Made by a program: the position numbers and the translations under genes. Shown in pieces: positions 17,343 to 26,857 of a DNA stretch of 64,000 bases. Origin of the DNA: Rhodospirillales bacterium. GTDB taxonomy: Bacteria > Pseudomonadota > Alphaproteobacteria > Reyranellales > Reyranellaceae. The notes below the pieces were generated by a model that saw only the letters and a list, made by a program, of their open reading frames with translations, had not been told where the DNA came from and ran no database searches. Each line of letters begins with the position of its first letter. Position 1 is the first letter of the stretch. The stretch lies in assembly GCA_016699855.1 (NCBI GenBank), contig CP064988.1:3996501-4060500 (forward strand), read 5' to 3'.

Positions 17343-18522
17343 CTACCTGATGACGATGCGCGGGGCGGCGCGCTGGGCGCCGCCGTCGAGCGCGGCGGCG
17401 ACGCGGGCGGCGATCTCGCGGTAGATCCTCGCGTGCTCACCGTCGGGCTTGGCGGCGACGATGGGATGGCCCTCGTCCGAATGCACGCGGATGTCGAGGT
17501 GCAGCGGCACCGCGCCGAGGAACGGCACGCCCAGCTTGTCGGCCTCCTCGCGGGCGCCGCCGTGGCCGAAGATCTCGGTGCGCTCGCCGCACTTGGGGCA
17601 CAGGAAGTAGCTCATGTTCTCGACGATGCCGAGCACCGGCACGTCGACCTTGCGGAACATGTTGAGGCCCTTGCGGGCGTCGATCAGCGCGATGTCCTGC
17701 GGCGTCGAGACGATGACCGCGCCGGCCAGCTTGACCTTCTGCGCCATGGTCAGCTGCGCGTCGCCGGTGCCCGGCGGCATGTCGACGACGAGGATGTCGA
17801 GCTCGCCCCATTCGACGTCGCGCAACATCTGCTCCAGCGCGCTCTGAACCATCGGGCCGCGCCAGATCATCGGTGCCTCCTCGGCGACGAGGTAGCCGAT
17901 CGACATGGTCTTCAGGCCGAAGCGCTCGATCGGCATCAGCTTGTTGCCATCCTTCGACTCCGGCTTCTCGCGCACCGCCAGCATGCGCGGCATCGACGGG
18001 CCGTAGATGTCGGCGTCGAGAAGGCCGACCCGCTTGCCGAGCGCCGCGAGGCCGAGCGCCAGGTTGACGGCGGTGGTCGACTTGCCGACGCCGCCCTTGC
18101 CCGAGGCCACGGCCACGATCTTGCCGATGCCCGGCGCGAGGATGTGCTGGCCAGCGCCGCCGCCACGCGGCGCGGCGCGTCCGCCGGGAGCCGGCGCCGG
18201 TCCGTGGGCGTGCGCGTGCCCGGCGCGCGCGCCATGGTCGTGTCCGGCGTGGTCGTGGCCGCCGCGCCCGGCCGGCCGTTCCGCCGTCATGACGGCCGTC
18301 ACCGGACGCCCTTGATCGGCCGCTCACCGCCGCCTCGCAGGCCTGGCGGAGCGTCTCGAGCTTGGCACCCTGCGCCGGATCGACCTTCAGCGCGAACTGC
18401 ACGTGGCCGCCGCGCGTGGCGATGCCGTCGATCAGCCCGGCGGCGACGACGTCGCGGCCGGAGGCGGGATCGGCGACGCCGGCGAGAGCCTTCTCGATCG
18501 TCGCCCGGTCGATTTCCGTCAT
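17343..18522 (-). CDS. mrp: Mrp/ApbC iron-sulfur carrier ATPase, frame-interrupted near 18300-18325
   Basis: The N-terminal MIP18-like domain (MTEIDRATIEKALAGVADP, start at 18522) lies in one frame. A His-rich linker (GGHDHAGHDHGARAGHAHAH) and the ATPase lie in another (continuous from 18302). The ATPase has the deviant Walker A GKGGVGKST, LLDADIYGPS, VDMPPGTGD and the CPKC pair that binds the cluster. Family role: scaffold or carrier in Fe-S cluster assembly. Between CEAAV and VTAVMTAERP the sequence passes through a third frame reading IKGVR, so two small indels within about 30 bases are needed. As every domain is conserved, error is more likely than loss; otherwise only the ATPase part would be made from 18302. 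Confidence 0.85.
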
Positions 18523-18698
18523 CTCCAGCCTCCACGCGCTTGATTCGGCGACGGCCAGTCCAAATATCCCGCGCACCCGCCGGCGCGTCCGGCCGGGCCG
18601 CGCTTCCTTGCGTCGGTCCGGTGCGTGTCATATAGGCGTCGGGGGCGAAAGCAAGAACCAAGCGCGGCCGGCGGCCGCGCGACAGGGCGAGGGACTTC

Positions 18699-19883
18699 AT
18701 GCCGTGGAATAACAACAGCGGCGGTGGCGGCGGCGGCCCGTGGGGCGGCGGCGGCAACAGCGGTGGTGGCGGTGGCGGCGGCGGTCCGTGGGGCGGTGGC
18801 GGCGGCAATCGCGGCGGCGGTAACCGGGGCGGCGGTGGCGGTCCACGTCCGCCCGACCTCGAGGACATGCTGCGCAAGAGCCAGGACCGGCTGCGCAACC
18901 TCATGCCCGGCGGCATGGGCTCCACCAAAGGGATCATCCTGGCGGGGCTGGCCGCCGTCGTGGTGTGGCTGCTGTTCGGGTTCTACCGCGTCGAGACCAA
19001 CCAGCAGGCGATCGAGCTGGTGTTCGGCAAGCCCAGCCCGCAGCCGCGCGGCGAGGGCCTCCAGTACAATCTGCCGGCGCCGATCGGGCGCGTGATCAAG
19101 GTCGGGGTCACCGACCAGCGGTCCGTGACCATCGGCACGGGCGGCGGGGTGCCGATCCGTACGAGCAGCCGGAGCGCCGGACCCCAGGCGACAACCGAGA
19201 ACATGATGCTGACCGGCGACGAGAACATCCTCGACGTCGGATTCGTGGTCTTCTGGCAGATCCAGGACATCTTCAAGTTCGTGTTCAACATGCCCAACCC
19301 GGACGAGACCGTGAAATCGGCCGCCGAGTCGGCCATGAGGCAGGTCGTCGGCCGCTCGCAGCTGCAGTTCGCGCAGACCGAGGGCCGCAGCCGGATCGAG
19401 AGCGAGGCGCGCGAGGAGTTGCAGAAGATGCTCGACAGCTACGGCTCGGGCATCCGGATCACGCAGCTCCAGCTGCGCCAGTCCGACCCGCCGCAGCAGG
19501 TCATCGCCGCGTTCCGCGAGGTCCAGGCGGCGCGCGCCGAGAAGGAGAGCAAGATCAACGAGGCCAACGGCTACCGCAACGAGATCGTGCCGCGCGCCAA
19601 GGGCGACTCCGAGGCCAAGCTGCAGCAGGCCGAGGGCTACCGCACCGAGGTGCTCAACCGGGCGCAGGGTCAGGCGCAGCGCTTCGTGGCGGTCTACACC
19701 CAGTACGCCCTGGCCAAGGACATCACCGTGCAGCGCATCTACCTTGAGACCATGGAGCAAGCGCTGCGCGACGTGAACAAGGTGTTCCTCGACAAGAACA
19801 GCGGCGTGGTCCCGTACATGCCGCTGCCCGAGCTCGCGCGGCCCAGGCCCATGGCGCCCAACCAGCCGGGAGTCGTCCGATGA
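18699..19883 (+). CDS. hflK: FtsH protease modulator HflK
   Basis: A 394-residue SPFH/prohibitin-family protein. The first 50 residues are Gly/Asn-rich with WGGGG repeats, usual for HflK in this lineage. A transmembrane helix (GIILAGLAAVVVWLLFGFYRV) follows near residue 70-90, then the band-7 domain (ETNQQAIELVFGKP) and a C-terminal coiled coil with SDPPQQVIAAFREVQAARAEKES. HflK and HflC form a large inner-membrane complex around FtsH and limit its proteolysis. The stop overlaps the hflC start by four bases (ATGA). Confidence 0.96.
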   Translation: MPWNNNSGGGGGGPWGGGGNSGGGGGGGGPWGGGGGNRGGGNRGGGGGPRPPDLEDMLRKSQDRLRNLMPGGMGSTKGIILAGLAAVVVWLLFGFYRVETNQQAIELVFGKPSPQPRGEGLQYNLPAPIGRVIKVGVTDQRSVTIGTGGGVPIRTSSRSAGPQATTENMMLTGDENILDVGFVVFWQIQDIFKFVFNMPNPDETVKSAAESAMRQVVGRSQLQFAQTEGRSRIESEAREELQKMLDSYGSGIRITQLQLRQSDPPQQVIAAFREVQAARAEKESKINEANGYRNEIVPRAKGDSEAKLQQAEGYRTEVLNRAQGQAQRFVAVYTQYALAKDITVQRIYLETMEQALRDVNKVFLDKNSGVVPYMPLPELARPRPMAPNQPGVVR

Positions 19884-20767
19884 CCGGCAGCCGCTCCATC
19901 ATCCTGCTCGTGCTCGCGGGCGTCGTCGCGCTGCTGGTGCAGCAGTCGTTCTTCATCGTCGATCCGACCAAGCAGGCGCTGGTCACCCAGTTCGGCGCCA
20001 TCAAGGGCACGCCGCGCACCGAGCCGGGCCTCTACTTCAAGGTGCCGTTCGTGCAGGACGTCGTGCGCATCGACAAGCGCCTGCTGCACATCGAGGCCGA
20101 GGAGTTCGAGCTGATCGCCGGCGACCAGAAGCGCCTCGTGGTCGACGCCTTCGCGCGCTACCGCATCAAGGACCCGCTGAAGTACTACCAGTCGACCGGC
20201 AACGTCGACCTGACCTTCCGCGGCCAGCTCAGCAACCTGATCAATGGCAACATCCGGCGCGAGCTCGGCACGGTGCCGCTGCAGGCCGTGCTGTCGGAGC
20301 GCCGCGGCCAGCTCATGAAGGAGATCACCGAGCTGGTGCAGGGGACCGCGCTGCGCGACTACGGGGTCGAGATCGTCGACGTCCGGATCAAGCGGGCCGA
20401 CCTGCCGCGCGAGAACTCCGAGGCGGTGTTCAACCGCATGCGCACCCAGCGCCAGCAGGAGGCCCGCCAGCTGCGTGCCGAGGGCGACGAGGAGGCGCAG
20501 CGCATCCGCGCCGGCGCCGACCGCGAGAGGATCGTGCTGGTCTCCGAGGCCGAGAAGAAGGCCGAGGTGATGCGCGGCGAGGGCGACGACCTGGCGATCA
20601 AGGTTTACGCCGACGCGTTCGGCCGCGACCCGGCCTTCTTCGCCTTCTACCGCTCGATGCTGGCCTGCGTGCAGGTCTTCAACGCCGCCAACACCACCCT
20701 GGTGATGTCGCCGGACACCGATTTCTCGCAGTACTGCGACGCCAAGGTCGGCGGCGCCCCGAAATAG
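19880..20767 (+). CDS. hflC: FtsH protease modulator HflC
   Basis: A 295-residue HflC: N-terminal helix (SIILLVLAGVVALLVQQSFFIV), SPFH domain starting VDPTKQALVTQFGAIKGTP, and a C-terminal coiled coil (RMRTQRQQEARQLRAEGDEE) ending in FYRSMLACVQVFNAANTTLV. It pairs with HflK in the complex that surrounds FtsH. It is translationally coupled to hflK by the ATGA overlap, and degP follows after 226 bases, a common alphaproteobacterial order. Confidence 0.96.
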   Translation: MTGSRSIILLVLAGVVALLVQQSFFIVDPTKQALVTQFGAIKGTPRTEPGLYFKVPFVQDVVRIDKRLLHIEAEEFELIAGDQKRLVVDAFARYRIKDPLKYYQSTGNVDLTFRGQLSNLINGNIRRELGTVPLQAVLSERRGQLMKEITELVQGTALRDYGVEIVDVRIKRADLPRENSEAVFNRMRTQRQQEARQLRAEGDEEAQRIRAGADRERIVLVSEAEKKAEVMRGEGDDLAIKVYADAFGRDPAFFAFYRSMLACVQVFNAANTTLVMSPDTDFSQYCDAKVGGAPK

Positions 20768-20993
20768 GGGCGTCGCCGCCGGATTCCGCGCGCCGGCCGG
20801 CTCCCGCGCCGCCGGCGGCGGCCGCGGACCGTTGCCGAAATGTCACCTTCACGAACGATTTATCGTTATCCACGATTTGTCGCGCCCGCCGTATTTGCGC
20901 CACACGGGCGCACCATGTAAATCTCACGAGAGCGGGATTTTGTCGCGTTTCCGGACGTTCGTACCCGTCTCCGGGGACCAGCGGAGGCAAGTC

Positions 20994-22556
20994 GTGCACA
21001 GCGTGATGGAAATTGGCGTGGCGGCGCGGTCGACCGGCGGCGGACCACGGCCCGGGCTGCTCAGGCGGACCGCGGTCGTCGCGGTGGCCTTGGTGGCGGG
21101 CCTGTGGCTGGCGGGAGCGCCGGGACCGGTCCCGCGCGCCGAGGCGCGCGAGGCGCCGGCCAGCTTCTCCGACCTGGCCGCGAGGCTTCTGCCGGCGGTC
21201 GTCAACATCTCGACCACCCAGCAGATCCCGCAGCAGGACCGCCGTCGCGGCGAGCTGCCGCAGGCGCCGCCGGGATCGCCGCTCGAGGATCTGTTCCGCG
21301 ACTTCTTCGGCGACCGGCCGGGCGAGGGCGGCCGCGGCGAGCGGCAGCGCCGCGGCACGTCGCTGGGTTCTGGCTTCATCATCGACGGGTCGGGCTACAT
21401 CGTCACCAACAACCACGTGATCGAGGGCGCCGACGAGATCACCGTCCATCTCCACGACGACACACAGCTCAAGGCCAAGCTGGTCGGGCGCGACAAGGAG
21501 ATCGACATCGCGGTGCTCAAAGTCGAGCCGCCGGGCCGCAAGCCGCTGCCGTCGGTGAAGTTCGGCGATTCCGACAAGATGCGCATCGGCGACTGGGTCG
21601 TCGCGATCGGCAACCCGTTCGGGCTGGGCGGCACCGTGACCGCCGGCATCGTCTCGGCGCGCTCGCGCGAGATCGGCGGCAAGTACGACGACTACCTCCA
21701 GACCGACGCCGCCATCAACAAGGGCAACAGCGGCGGCCCGCTGTTCAACATGGACGGCGAGGTCATCGGCATCAACACCGCGATCTTCTCGCCCACCGGC
21801 ACCAGCCTCGGCATCGGCTTCTCGATCCCCTCGAACATCGCGACCGGCCTCGTCGAGCAGCTGCGCGAGTTCGGCCGCGTGCGGCGCGGCTGGATCGGCG
21901 TGCAGATCCAGAGCATCTCCGAGGACATGGCCGAGGCGCTCGGCCTCGACAAGGCGCGCGGCGCGCTGGTCGCCGGCGTGACGCCGACGGGTCCGTCCGA
22001 CAAGGCCGGACTGCGCCAGCGCGACGTGATCCTCTCGTTCAACGGCCGCGACGTGCTCGACTCCAAGAAGCTGCCGCGGATCGTGGCCGACTCCAAGGTC
22101 GGCGAGACGGTCGACATGGTGGTGATGCGCGGCGGCAAGCGCACGACCTTGAAGATCAAGGTCGGCGAGCTCGACGACGGCGAGAAGCAGACCGCGTCGG
22201 CCGGCCCCGGCGGCAGCGGCAAGCCCGCGCCCAAGCCCGAGGCGGAGCCGCCCGGCACGGTCGAGCCGTTCGGCGTGACCGTGGCCAGGATCACCGAGCA
22301 GCTGCGCGAGAAGCACCAGCTCGGCGACGCCCAGAAGGGCGTCGTGGTGATCCGCGTCGCCCCCGGGAGCCCGGCGGCGGAGAAGGGCATCAAGGTCGGC
22401 GACCTGATCCTCGAGGTGGCGCAGTCGGCGGTGAACACGCCCAGCGAGGTGCTGGCCAAGGTCAAGGAACTGCGCGAGCAGAAGAAGAAGGCGGCCGTCC
22501 TGCTGGTCGAGACCAGGGGCGATCCGCGCTTCGTCGCGCTGCGGTTCCAGAATTGA
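20994..22556 (+). CDS. degP: periplasmic serine protease of the Do/DegP family
   Basis: A 520-residue Do-type protease. A GTG start at 20994 is chosen because GGAGG lies six bases upstream; an ATG four codons later is possible. An N-terminal hydrophobic segment (RRTAVVAVALVAGLWLAG) acts as signal. The trypsin-like domain has the triad His141 (TNNHVIEG), Asp171 (DIAVLKV) and Ser246 (NKGNSGGP). Two PDZ domains follow (RRGWIGVQIQSISEDMAEAL, and the last 90 residues). It degrades or refolds damaged envelope proteins and fits with the hflKC genes before it. Upstream, near-repeats ACGATTTATCG (20855-20865) and ACGATTTGTCG (20872-20882) may be regulatory. Confidence 0.95.
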   Translation: MHSVMEIGVAARSTGGGPRPGLLRRTAVVAVALVAGLWLAGAPGPVPRAEAREAPASFSDLAARLLPAVVNISTTQQIPQQDRRRGELPQAPPGSPLEDLFRDFFGDRPGEGGRGERQRRGTSLGSGFIIDGSGYIVTNNHVIEGADEITVHLHDDTQLKAKLVGRDKEIDIAVLKVEPPGRKPLPSVKFGDSDKMRIGDWVVAIGNPFGLGGTVTAGIVSARSREIGGKYDDYLQTDAAINKGNSGGPLFNMDGEVIGINTAIFSPTGTSLGIGFSIPSNIATGLVEQLREFGRVRRGWIGVQIQSISEDMAEALGLDKARGALVAGVTPTGPSDKAGLRQRDVILSFNGRDVLDSKKLPRIVADSKVGETVDMVVMRGGKRTTLKIKVGELDDGEKQTASAGPGGSGKPAPKPEAEPPGTVEPFGVTVARITEQLREKHQLGDAQKGVVVIRVAPGSPAAEKGIKVGDLILEVAQSAVNTPSEVLAKVKELREQKKKAAVLLVETRGDPRFVALRFQN

Positions 22557-22581
22557 CGTCGAGTCGTCGCCCGTGAGTTCC

Positions 22582-22609
22582 ACCGGCCGGCGCCTCGACG
22601 CCGGCCGGT
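22582..22609 (+). terminator. terminator between convergent degP and oxidoreductase genes
   Basis: A perfect 11-bp stem ACCGGCCGGCG/CGCCGGCCGGT with a six-base loop (CCTCGA), followed by TTCGTT. It lies 25 bases past the degP stop and 18 bases before the end of the convergent gene, so it could serve both directions. Confidence 0.75.
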
Positions 22610-22627
22610 TTCGTTCGGGGGCCGCGC

Positions 22628-23632
22628 TCAGGCGACCTTGACGACCAGCTTGCCGAAATTGTCGCCCTTCAGCAGGCCGATGAACGCCGCCGGCGCGGCC
22701 TCCAGCCCGTCGACGACGGTCTCGCGGCTCTTCAGCTTGCCGGCGCGTAGCAGAGCGCCGACCTCGGCCGCGAATTCGCCCATCGTGGCGATGTGGTCGG
22801 AGACGATGAAGCCCTCGATGCGCAGGCGCTTCTGGACGATGGCGAACATCTTCTCGGGGCCGGGGCGGGGCTTGGAATCCTGGTATTCCGAGATCGCGCC
22901 GCACATGACCATGCGGCCGAAATCGCGCATGCGCGCGAACACGGCGTGGAATATGTCGCCGCCGGCGTTCTCGAAATCGACGTCGATGCCGTCGGGGCAC
23001 AGCCGGTCCAGCGCCGCGCCGTAGTCCTTCTCCGTGCGGTGGTTGAAGCACGCGTCGTATCCGAGCTCCGCGACCGCGTAGGCGCATTTGGCGTCGTCGC
23101 CGGCGCAGCCCACGACGCGCGCGCCCGCGATCTTCGCGAGCTGGCCGGCGACCTGGCCGACCGCGCCGGTCGCCGCCGACACGAACACCGTCTCTCCGGG
23201 CTTGGGCCGGCCCATGCGCGTCATGCCGTGCCAGGCGGTGAACCCGGGCATGCCGAGGATGCCGAGATTCGCCTGCAGCGGCGCCGCGGCGGGGTCGATC
23301 TTGCGCAGGCCGCGGCCGTCGTGGAGCGTGTGCGTCGCCCAGTCGAGCATGCCGATGACGGTGTCGCCGGCGGCGAAGCGCGCGTTCTTCGATTCCACGA
23401 TCTCGGCCACCGCGCCGGCGGTCAGCGGCCGGTCGAGCTCGAACGGCGGCGTGTAGGACCGCAGCTCGGTCATCCGTGGGCGCATGTAGGGGTCGAGCGA
23501 CAGGTAGCGCGTGCGCGCCAGGATCTGGCCGTCGGCGAGGGCGGGGATATCGGCGCGCTCGACGCGGAAGCAGTCGCCGGTGACGTCGCCGGCCGGGCGT
23601 TTCGCGAGCACGATTCGAGTGGATTTGACCAT
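22628..23632 (-). CDS. NADP-dependent MDR-superfamily oxidoreductase (CurA/PTGR-like)
   Basis: A 334-residue zinc-independent medium-chain reductase. N-terminal GroES-like domain with RTRYLSLDPYMRPRM, then the Rossmann domain with VSAATGAVGQVAGQLAKIAGARVVG and GIDVDFENAGGDIFHAVFARM. The LDPYMRPRM and FENAGG blocks are typical of the leukotriene B4 dehydrogenase/CurA group, which reduces the double bond of enones with NADPH. It is divergent from the OmpA-like gene; an operator-like palindrome lies in the gap. Confidence 0.9.
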   Translation of the reverse strand: MVKSTRIVLAKRPAGDVTGDCFRVERADIPALADGQILARTRYLSLDPYMRPRMTELRSYTPPFELDRPLTAGAVAEIVESKNARFAAGDTVIGMLDWATHTLHDGRGLRKIDPAAAPLQANLGILGMPGFTAWHGMTRMGRPKPGETVFVSAATGAVGQVAGQLAKIAGARVVGCAGDDAKCAYAVAELGYDACFNHRTEKDYGAALDRLCPDGIDVDFENAGGDIFHAVFARMRDFGRMVMCGAISEYQDSKPRPGPEKMFAIVQKRLRIEGFIVSDHIATMGEFAAEVGALLRAGKLKSRETVVDGLEAAPAAFIGLLKGDNFGKLVVKVA

Positions 23633-23720
23633 GGGTTCCTCCTGATGCCGGCCTGCTTAGACGCGGGTGCCCCGCGCGTCCATCGCGGCGGTTGCCGAAC
23701 CTGCCCAGCCGTGCGATATT

Positions 23721-23736
23721 TTGAGTGTTCACTCAA
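23721..23736. promoter_or_regulatory. operator-like palindrome TTGAGTG-TT-CACTCAA
   Basis: A perfect 7-bp inverted repeat with a two-base centre, 12 bases before the OmpA-like start codon and about 90 bases before the divergent oxidoreductase. Its size, symmetry and A/T content fit the binding site of a dimeric repressor such as a TetR protein. The repressor is not identified; the truncated TetR gene at 34397 is one distant candidate. Confidence 0.5.
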
Positions 23737-23748
23737 TAAGGTGGCTCC

Positions 23749-24777
23749 ATGCGCTCGATCCTCGTCCGGTCCGTGGTCTCGTTGGCGCTGCTGGCGCCAT
23801 TCCTCGCGGCCGCGCCCGGCGCGGTCGCCCAGCCCGTCGTGCCGATCAACCGCGACATCGCCGGCGCGCGCGACCATGCGCTGGTGCCGCGCTACGAGGG
23901 CTCGTTCCTCATCGGCCACAAGGTCGACCGCTTCGCCGAGGTCGACCTGCCGACCGGGCCGTCGATCCTGGTCGACGGCCAGCGCCGCTTCCAGACGCAG
24001 ATGACGGTGGAGGGGCCGCGCACGCGCCTCCTCTACGTCGTGCCGCCGGAGCGCAGCTCGCTCGAGGTCATGCGCAACTACCAGGGCGCGCTCGCGGCGG
24101 CCGGGTTCAAGCCGGTGTGGTCGTGCGACCGCGACGCCTGCGGCGATGGGCCGGAGGTGCTGCTCTACTTCAACAACCCCGGCCGCCAGCTCACCGCCGA
24201 CCAGCAGATGCAGTACGCCTTCGCCTACGGCGTGGTCGATCCGCGCATCGTCATCGCGCGCCTCGACCGCCCGCAGGGGCCGGTCCATGTCATGGTGTTC
24301 GCCGCCTTCCAGGAGAACTCCGCCAACGCCGCCGCCGGCAGGCGCGTCGCGGTGTTCGTCGACGTGGTCGAGACCAGGCCGATGGAGACGCGGATGGTCA
24401 CCGTCCAGGCGCCGGAGATGGCGCGCAACCTCGGCAAGGACGGAAGGCAGGCGATCTACGGGATCTTCTTCGATTTCGACAAGGCCGACATCAAGCCGGA
24501 GTCGAAGCCGCAGCTCGACGAGATGGCGAAGCTGCTGCGCGAGAACCCCGGCCTGCGCGTGTACATCGTCGGCCACACCGACAACCAGGGCGCCCTCGAA
24601 TACAACACCGGCCTGTCGCAGCGGCGCGCCGAGGCCGTGGTGCGCGCGCTGGCGGGCTACGGCATCGCGGCCAACCGCATGACGCCGCGCGGCGTGGGGC
24701 CGCTGGCGCCGGTCACCAGCAACGCCACCGAGGAAGGCCGCGGCAAGAACCGCCGCGTCGAGCTGGTGCAGCAGTGA
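23749..24777 (+). CDS. OmpA-family outer-membrane protein with DUF4892-like N-terminal domain
   Basis: A 342-residue exported protein. Signal peptide to about residue 27 (PFLAAAPGAVAQ). Residues 40-210 resemble DUF4892 (GSFLIGHKVDRFAEVDLPTG, RTRLLYVVPPERSSLEVMRN). Residues 230-342 are a complete OmpA peptidoglycan-anchoring domain (IFFDFDKADIKPESKPQLDE, GHTDNQGALEYNTGLSQRRA, GKNRRVELV). It likely links the outer membrane to peptidoglycan. The start codon follows the palindrome and AAGGTGG. It is convergent with serB, 12 bases away. Confidence 0.9.
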   Translation: MRSILVRSVVSLALLAPFLAAAPGAVAQPVVPINRDIAGARDHALVPRYEGSFLIGHKVDRFAEVDLPTGPSILVDGQRRFQTQMTVEGPRTRLLYVVPPERSSLEVMRNYQGALAAAGFKPVWSCDRDACGDGPEVLLYFNNPGRQLTADQQMQYAFAYGVVDPRIVIARLDRPQGPVHVMVFAAFQENSANAAAGRRVAVFVDVVETRPMETRMVTVQAPEMARNLGKDGRQAIYGIFFDFDKADIKPESKPQLDEMAKLLRENPGLRVYIVGHTDNQGALEYNTGLSQRRAEAVVRALAGYGIAANRMTPRGVGPLAPVTSNATEEGRGKNRRVELVQQ

Positions 24778-24789
24778 GACCGCCGGCCG

Positions 24790-25689
24790 TCAGGCGCCCT
24801 TGAATTCGGAGCGGCGGTAGCCCTGGAGGTAGAGCAGGGCGGTGAGGTCGCCATGCGCGACGTTGGCCGCGACGGCGGCGGCGACGGTGGGCTTGGCGCG
24901 GTAGGCGACGCCCAGCCCGGCCGCCAGCAGCATCGGCAGGTCGTTGGCGCCGTCGCCCACGGCGATCGACCGCGCGATGTCGACGCCCTTGGCGGCGGCC
25001 AGCTCGCGCAGCGCCGCCAGCTTGGCCTCCTTGCCGAGGATCGGTTCCTCGACGGCGCCCAGCAGCGTGTCGCCGTCGGTCCGCAACCGGTTGGCGCGGT
25101 GCTCGTCGAAGCCCAGCTTCGCGGCCACGATCGACGTGAAGTGCGTGAAGCCTCCGGACACCAGCGCGCACCACGCGCCGTCGGCGCGCATCGTCGCCAC
25201 CAGCGCCTGGGCGCCGGGCATGTAGGCGATGCGCTCGGCGGCGCGGTCGAGCAGCGCCACCTTCAGTCCCTTGAGCAGGCCGATGCGGTCGCGCAGCGCG
25301 GCGGCGAAATCGATCTCGCCGTTCATGGCGCGCGCGGTGATGCCGGCGATCTCCGCCCGCAGGCCGAAGAAATCCGCCAGTTCGTCCAGCATCTCGTTCT
25401 CGATGATGGTCGATTCCATGTCGGCCACCAGCAGGCGCTTGCGCCGCGTGGCGGCGTCCTGGGCCACGGCGTCGACGCGGCGGCCGCCCAGCGCCGCGCG
25501 CGCGGCGCGCGTCGCCGCCGCGGCGTCGATTCCGTCGAACGGCAGATCGACGGCGACCGCGTCGGCCAGCCACGCCGGCGTGGCCACGGTGGCGCCGGCG
25601 CCGCGCAACGCGTCGCGCGCCAGCTCGATGGCGTCGGGATCGACGGCGGGTCGCGCCGGGTCGGAGATCAAGGTAAGTACGCGGGACAT
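24790..25689 (-). CDS. serB: phosphoserine phosphatase SerB
   Basis: A 299-residue HAD-family phosphatase with an N-terminal ACT-like domain (MSRVLTLISDPARPAVD). The nucleophile motif is DMEST at about residue 91-95 (VADMESTIIENEMLDELA), motif II is ALVSGGFTHF, and motif III is GDGANDLPML with upstream Lys. It makes L-serine from phosphoserine, the last step of the serine pathway. The ATG at 25689 is chosen over read-through into the divergent miaA; 103 bases separate the starts. Confidence 0.95.
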   Translation of the reverse strand: MSRVLTLISDPARPAVDPDAIELARDALRGAGATVATPAWLADAVAVDLPFDGIDAAAATRAARAALGGRRVDAVAQDAATRRKRLLVADMESTIIENEMLDELADFFGLRAEIAGITARAMNGEIDFAAALRDRIGLLKGLKVALLDRAAERIAYMPGAQALVATMRADGAWCALVSGGFTHFTSIVAAKLGFDEHRANRLRTDGDTLLGAVEEPILGKEAKLAALRELAAAKGVDIARSIAVGDGANDLPMLLAAGLGVAYRAKPTVAAAVAANVAHGDLTALLYLQGYRRSEFKGA

Positions 25690-25792
25690 CGAGGACACCG
25701 GAACGGGGCGGGCGAGGGGCGCGCATGATGGTGAGCGGGTCGCGATCTGACAAGGCGGCGCGGCGGCGCGGAAACGTCGCTTGGCGCGCGGC

Positions 25793-26794
25793 ATGACGGC
25801 GCCCGCCGGCCCCGTCGTCGCGATCATCGGACCGACCGCCAGCGGCAAGTCGGCGCTGGCGCTGGTGCTCGCGGCGCGGCCGGAGATCCGCGTCGGGCGC
25901 CGGGGGTTCGCCGGCGGCGTCGTGATCAACATGGATTCGATGCAGGTCTACCGCGAGTTGCCGCTGATCACGGCGCAGCCCGACGAGTCCGACAAGGCGC
26001 GCGTGCCGCACACGCTCTACGGGCACATGCCGGCGTGGGAGGTCGGCAGCGCCGCGCGCTGGACGTCGGAGGCGCGGATCGAGATCGCGCGCGCCCATGA
26101 AGCCGGCCGGCTGCCGATCCTCTGCGGTGGCACCGGCCTCTATCTGCGGGCGCTGATGGACGGCCTGTCGCCGATGCCGGCGGTGCCGCCGGAGATCCGC
26201 GCGGCGGCGCGGGCGCTGTGGGCCGAGCTCGGCCCGGAGGAGTTCGGCCGCCGCCTGGCGGCGCGCGACCCCGAGGCGGCGGCGCGGTTGGCGCCGAACG
26301 ATCGGCAGCGCCGGGTGCGGGCCTGGGAGGTGGTCGAGGCCACGGGTCGCACGCTCGCGGATTGGCACGCGGCCGCGCCCGGCGGCACGGCGGCGGGCGG
26401 CGTGGTGGTCGTGGTCGCCCTGACATCCGACCGCGACTGGCTGCGCCGGCGCCACCGCGAGCGGTTCGAGGGCATGCTGGCGGCGGGCGCCTTGGACGAG
26501 GTGGCGGCTCTGGAGAGCGCCCTGGCTGCGCGCGGCCGGGTGGAGGGCCTGACGTTGGACGGGGTCGCCCTGCCGGCCCTGAAGGCGCACGGCGTCCCCG
26601 AGCTTCGCGCCCATCTCGCCGGGGAGATGGGGCTGGCGGCCGCGATGGACCGCGCCGTACTCAACACCGGCCGGTACGCAAAACGTCAAATGACATGGAT
26701 TCGTCATCAGATAATTCCACAAATCTCCATAGAATCGCAAGAAACTGGCGCCATGAGCGCGATCACGCAATATTTGGACAAAATGAAGACCTAA
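25793..26794 (+). CDS. miaA: tRNA dimethylallyltransferase MiaA
   Basis: A 333-residue protein with the P-loop GPTASGKS at residues 12-19, DSMQVYRELPLITAQP (catalytic Asp of the tRNA-binding region) and GGTGLYLRALMDGL. The C-terminus keeps RQMTWIRHQ. It adds a dimethylallyl group to A37 of tRNAs reading UNN codons. A TTG at 25781 would add four residues, but the ATG is preferred. ilvB follows after 110 bases that contain a strong hairpin. Confidence 0.95.
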   Translation: MTAPAGPVVAIIGPTASGKSALALVLAARPEIRVGRRGFAGGVVINMDSMQVYRELPLITAQPDESDKARVPHTLYGHMPAWEVGSAARWTSEARIEIARAHEAGRLPILCGGTGLYLRALMDGLSPMPAVPPEIRAAARALWAELGPEEFGRRLAARDPEAAARLAPNDRQRRVRAWEVVEATGRTLADWHAAAPGGTAAGGVVVVVALTSDRDWLRRRHRERFEGMLAAGALDEVAALESALAARGRVEGLTLDGVALPALKAHGVPELRAHLAGEMGLAAAMDRAVLNTGRYAKRQMTWIRHQIIPQISIESQETGAMSAITQYLDKMKT

Positions 26795-26857
26795 AACTTC
26801 GCGTTTGTTTGCCGAATCGGGTTGACCCGCAATCGCTCCGCGATTATCTTCCGCCCC

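Noticed and set aside
15207..18635. Plus-strand ORF of 1142 residues
   Set aside because: It is antisense to kinase 3 and mrp, low in complexity, and arises because stop codons are rare at this GC content.
20679..23732. Minus-strand ORF of 1017 residues
   Set aside because: It is a shadow of degP and the MDR reductase, with compositionally biased sequence and no motif.
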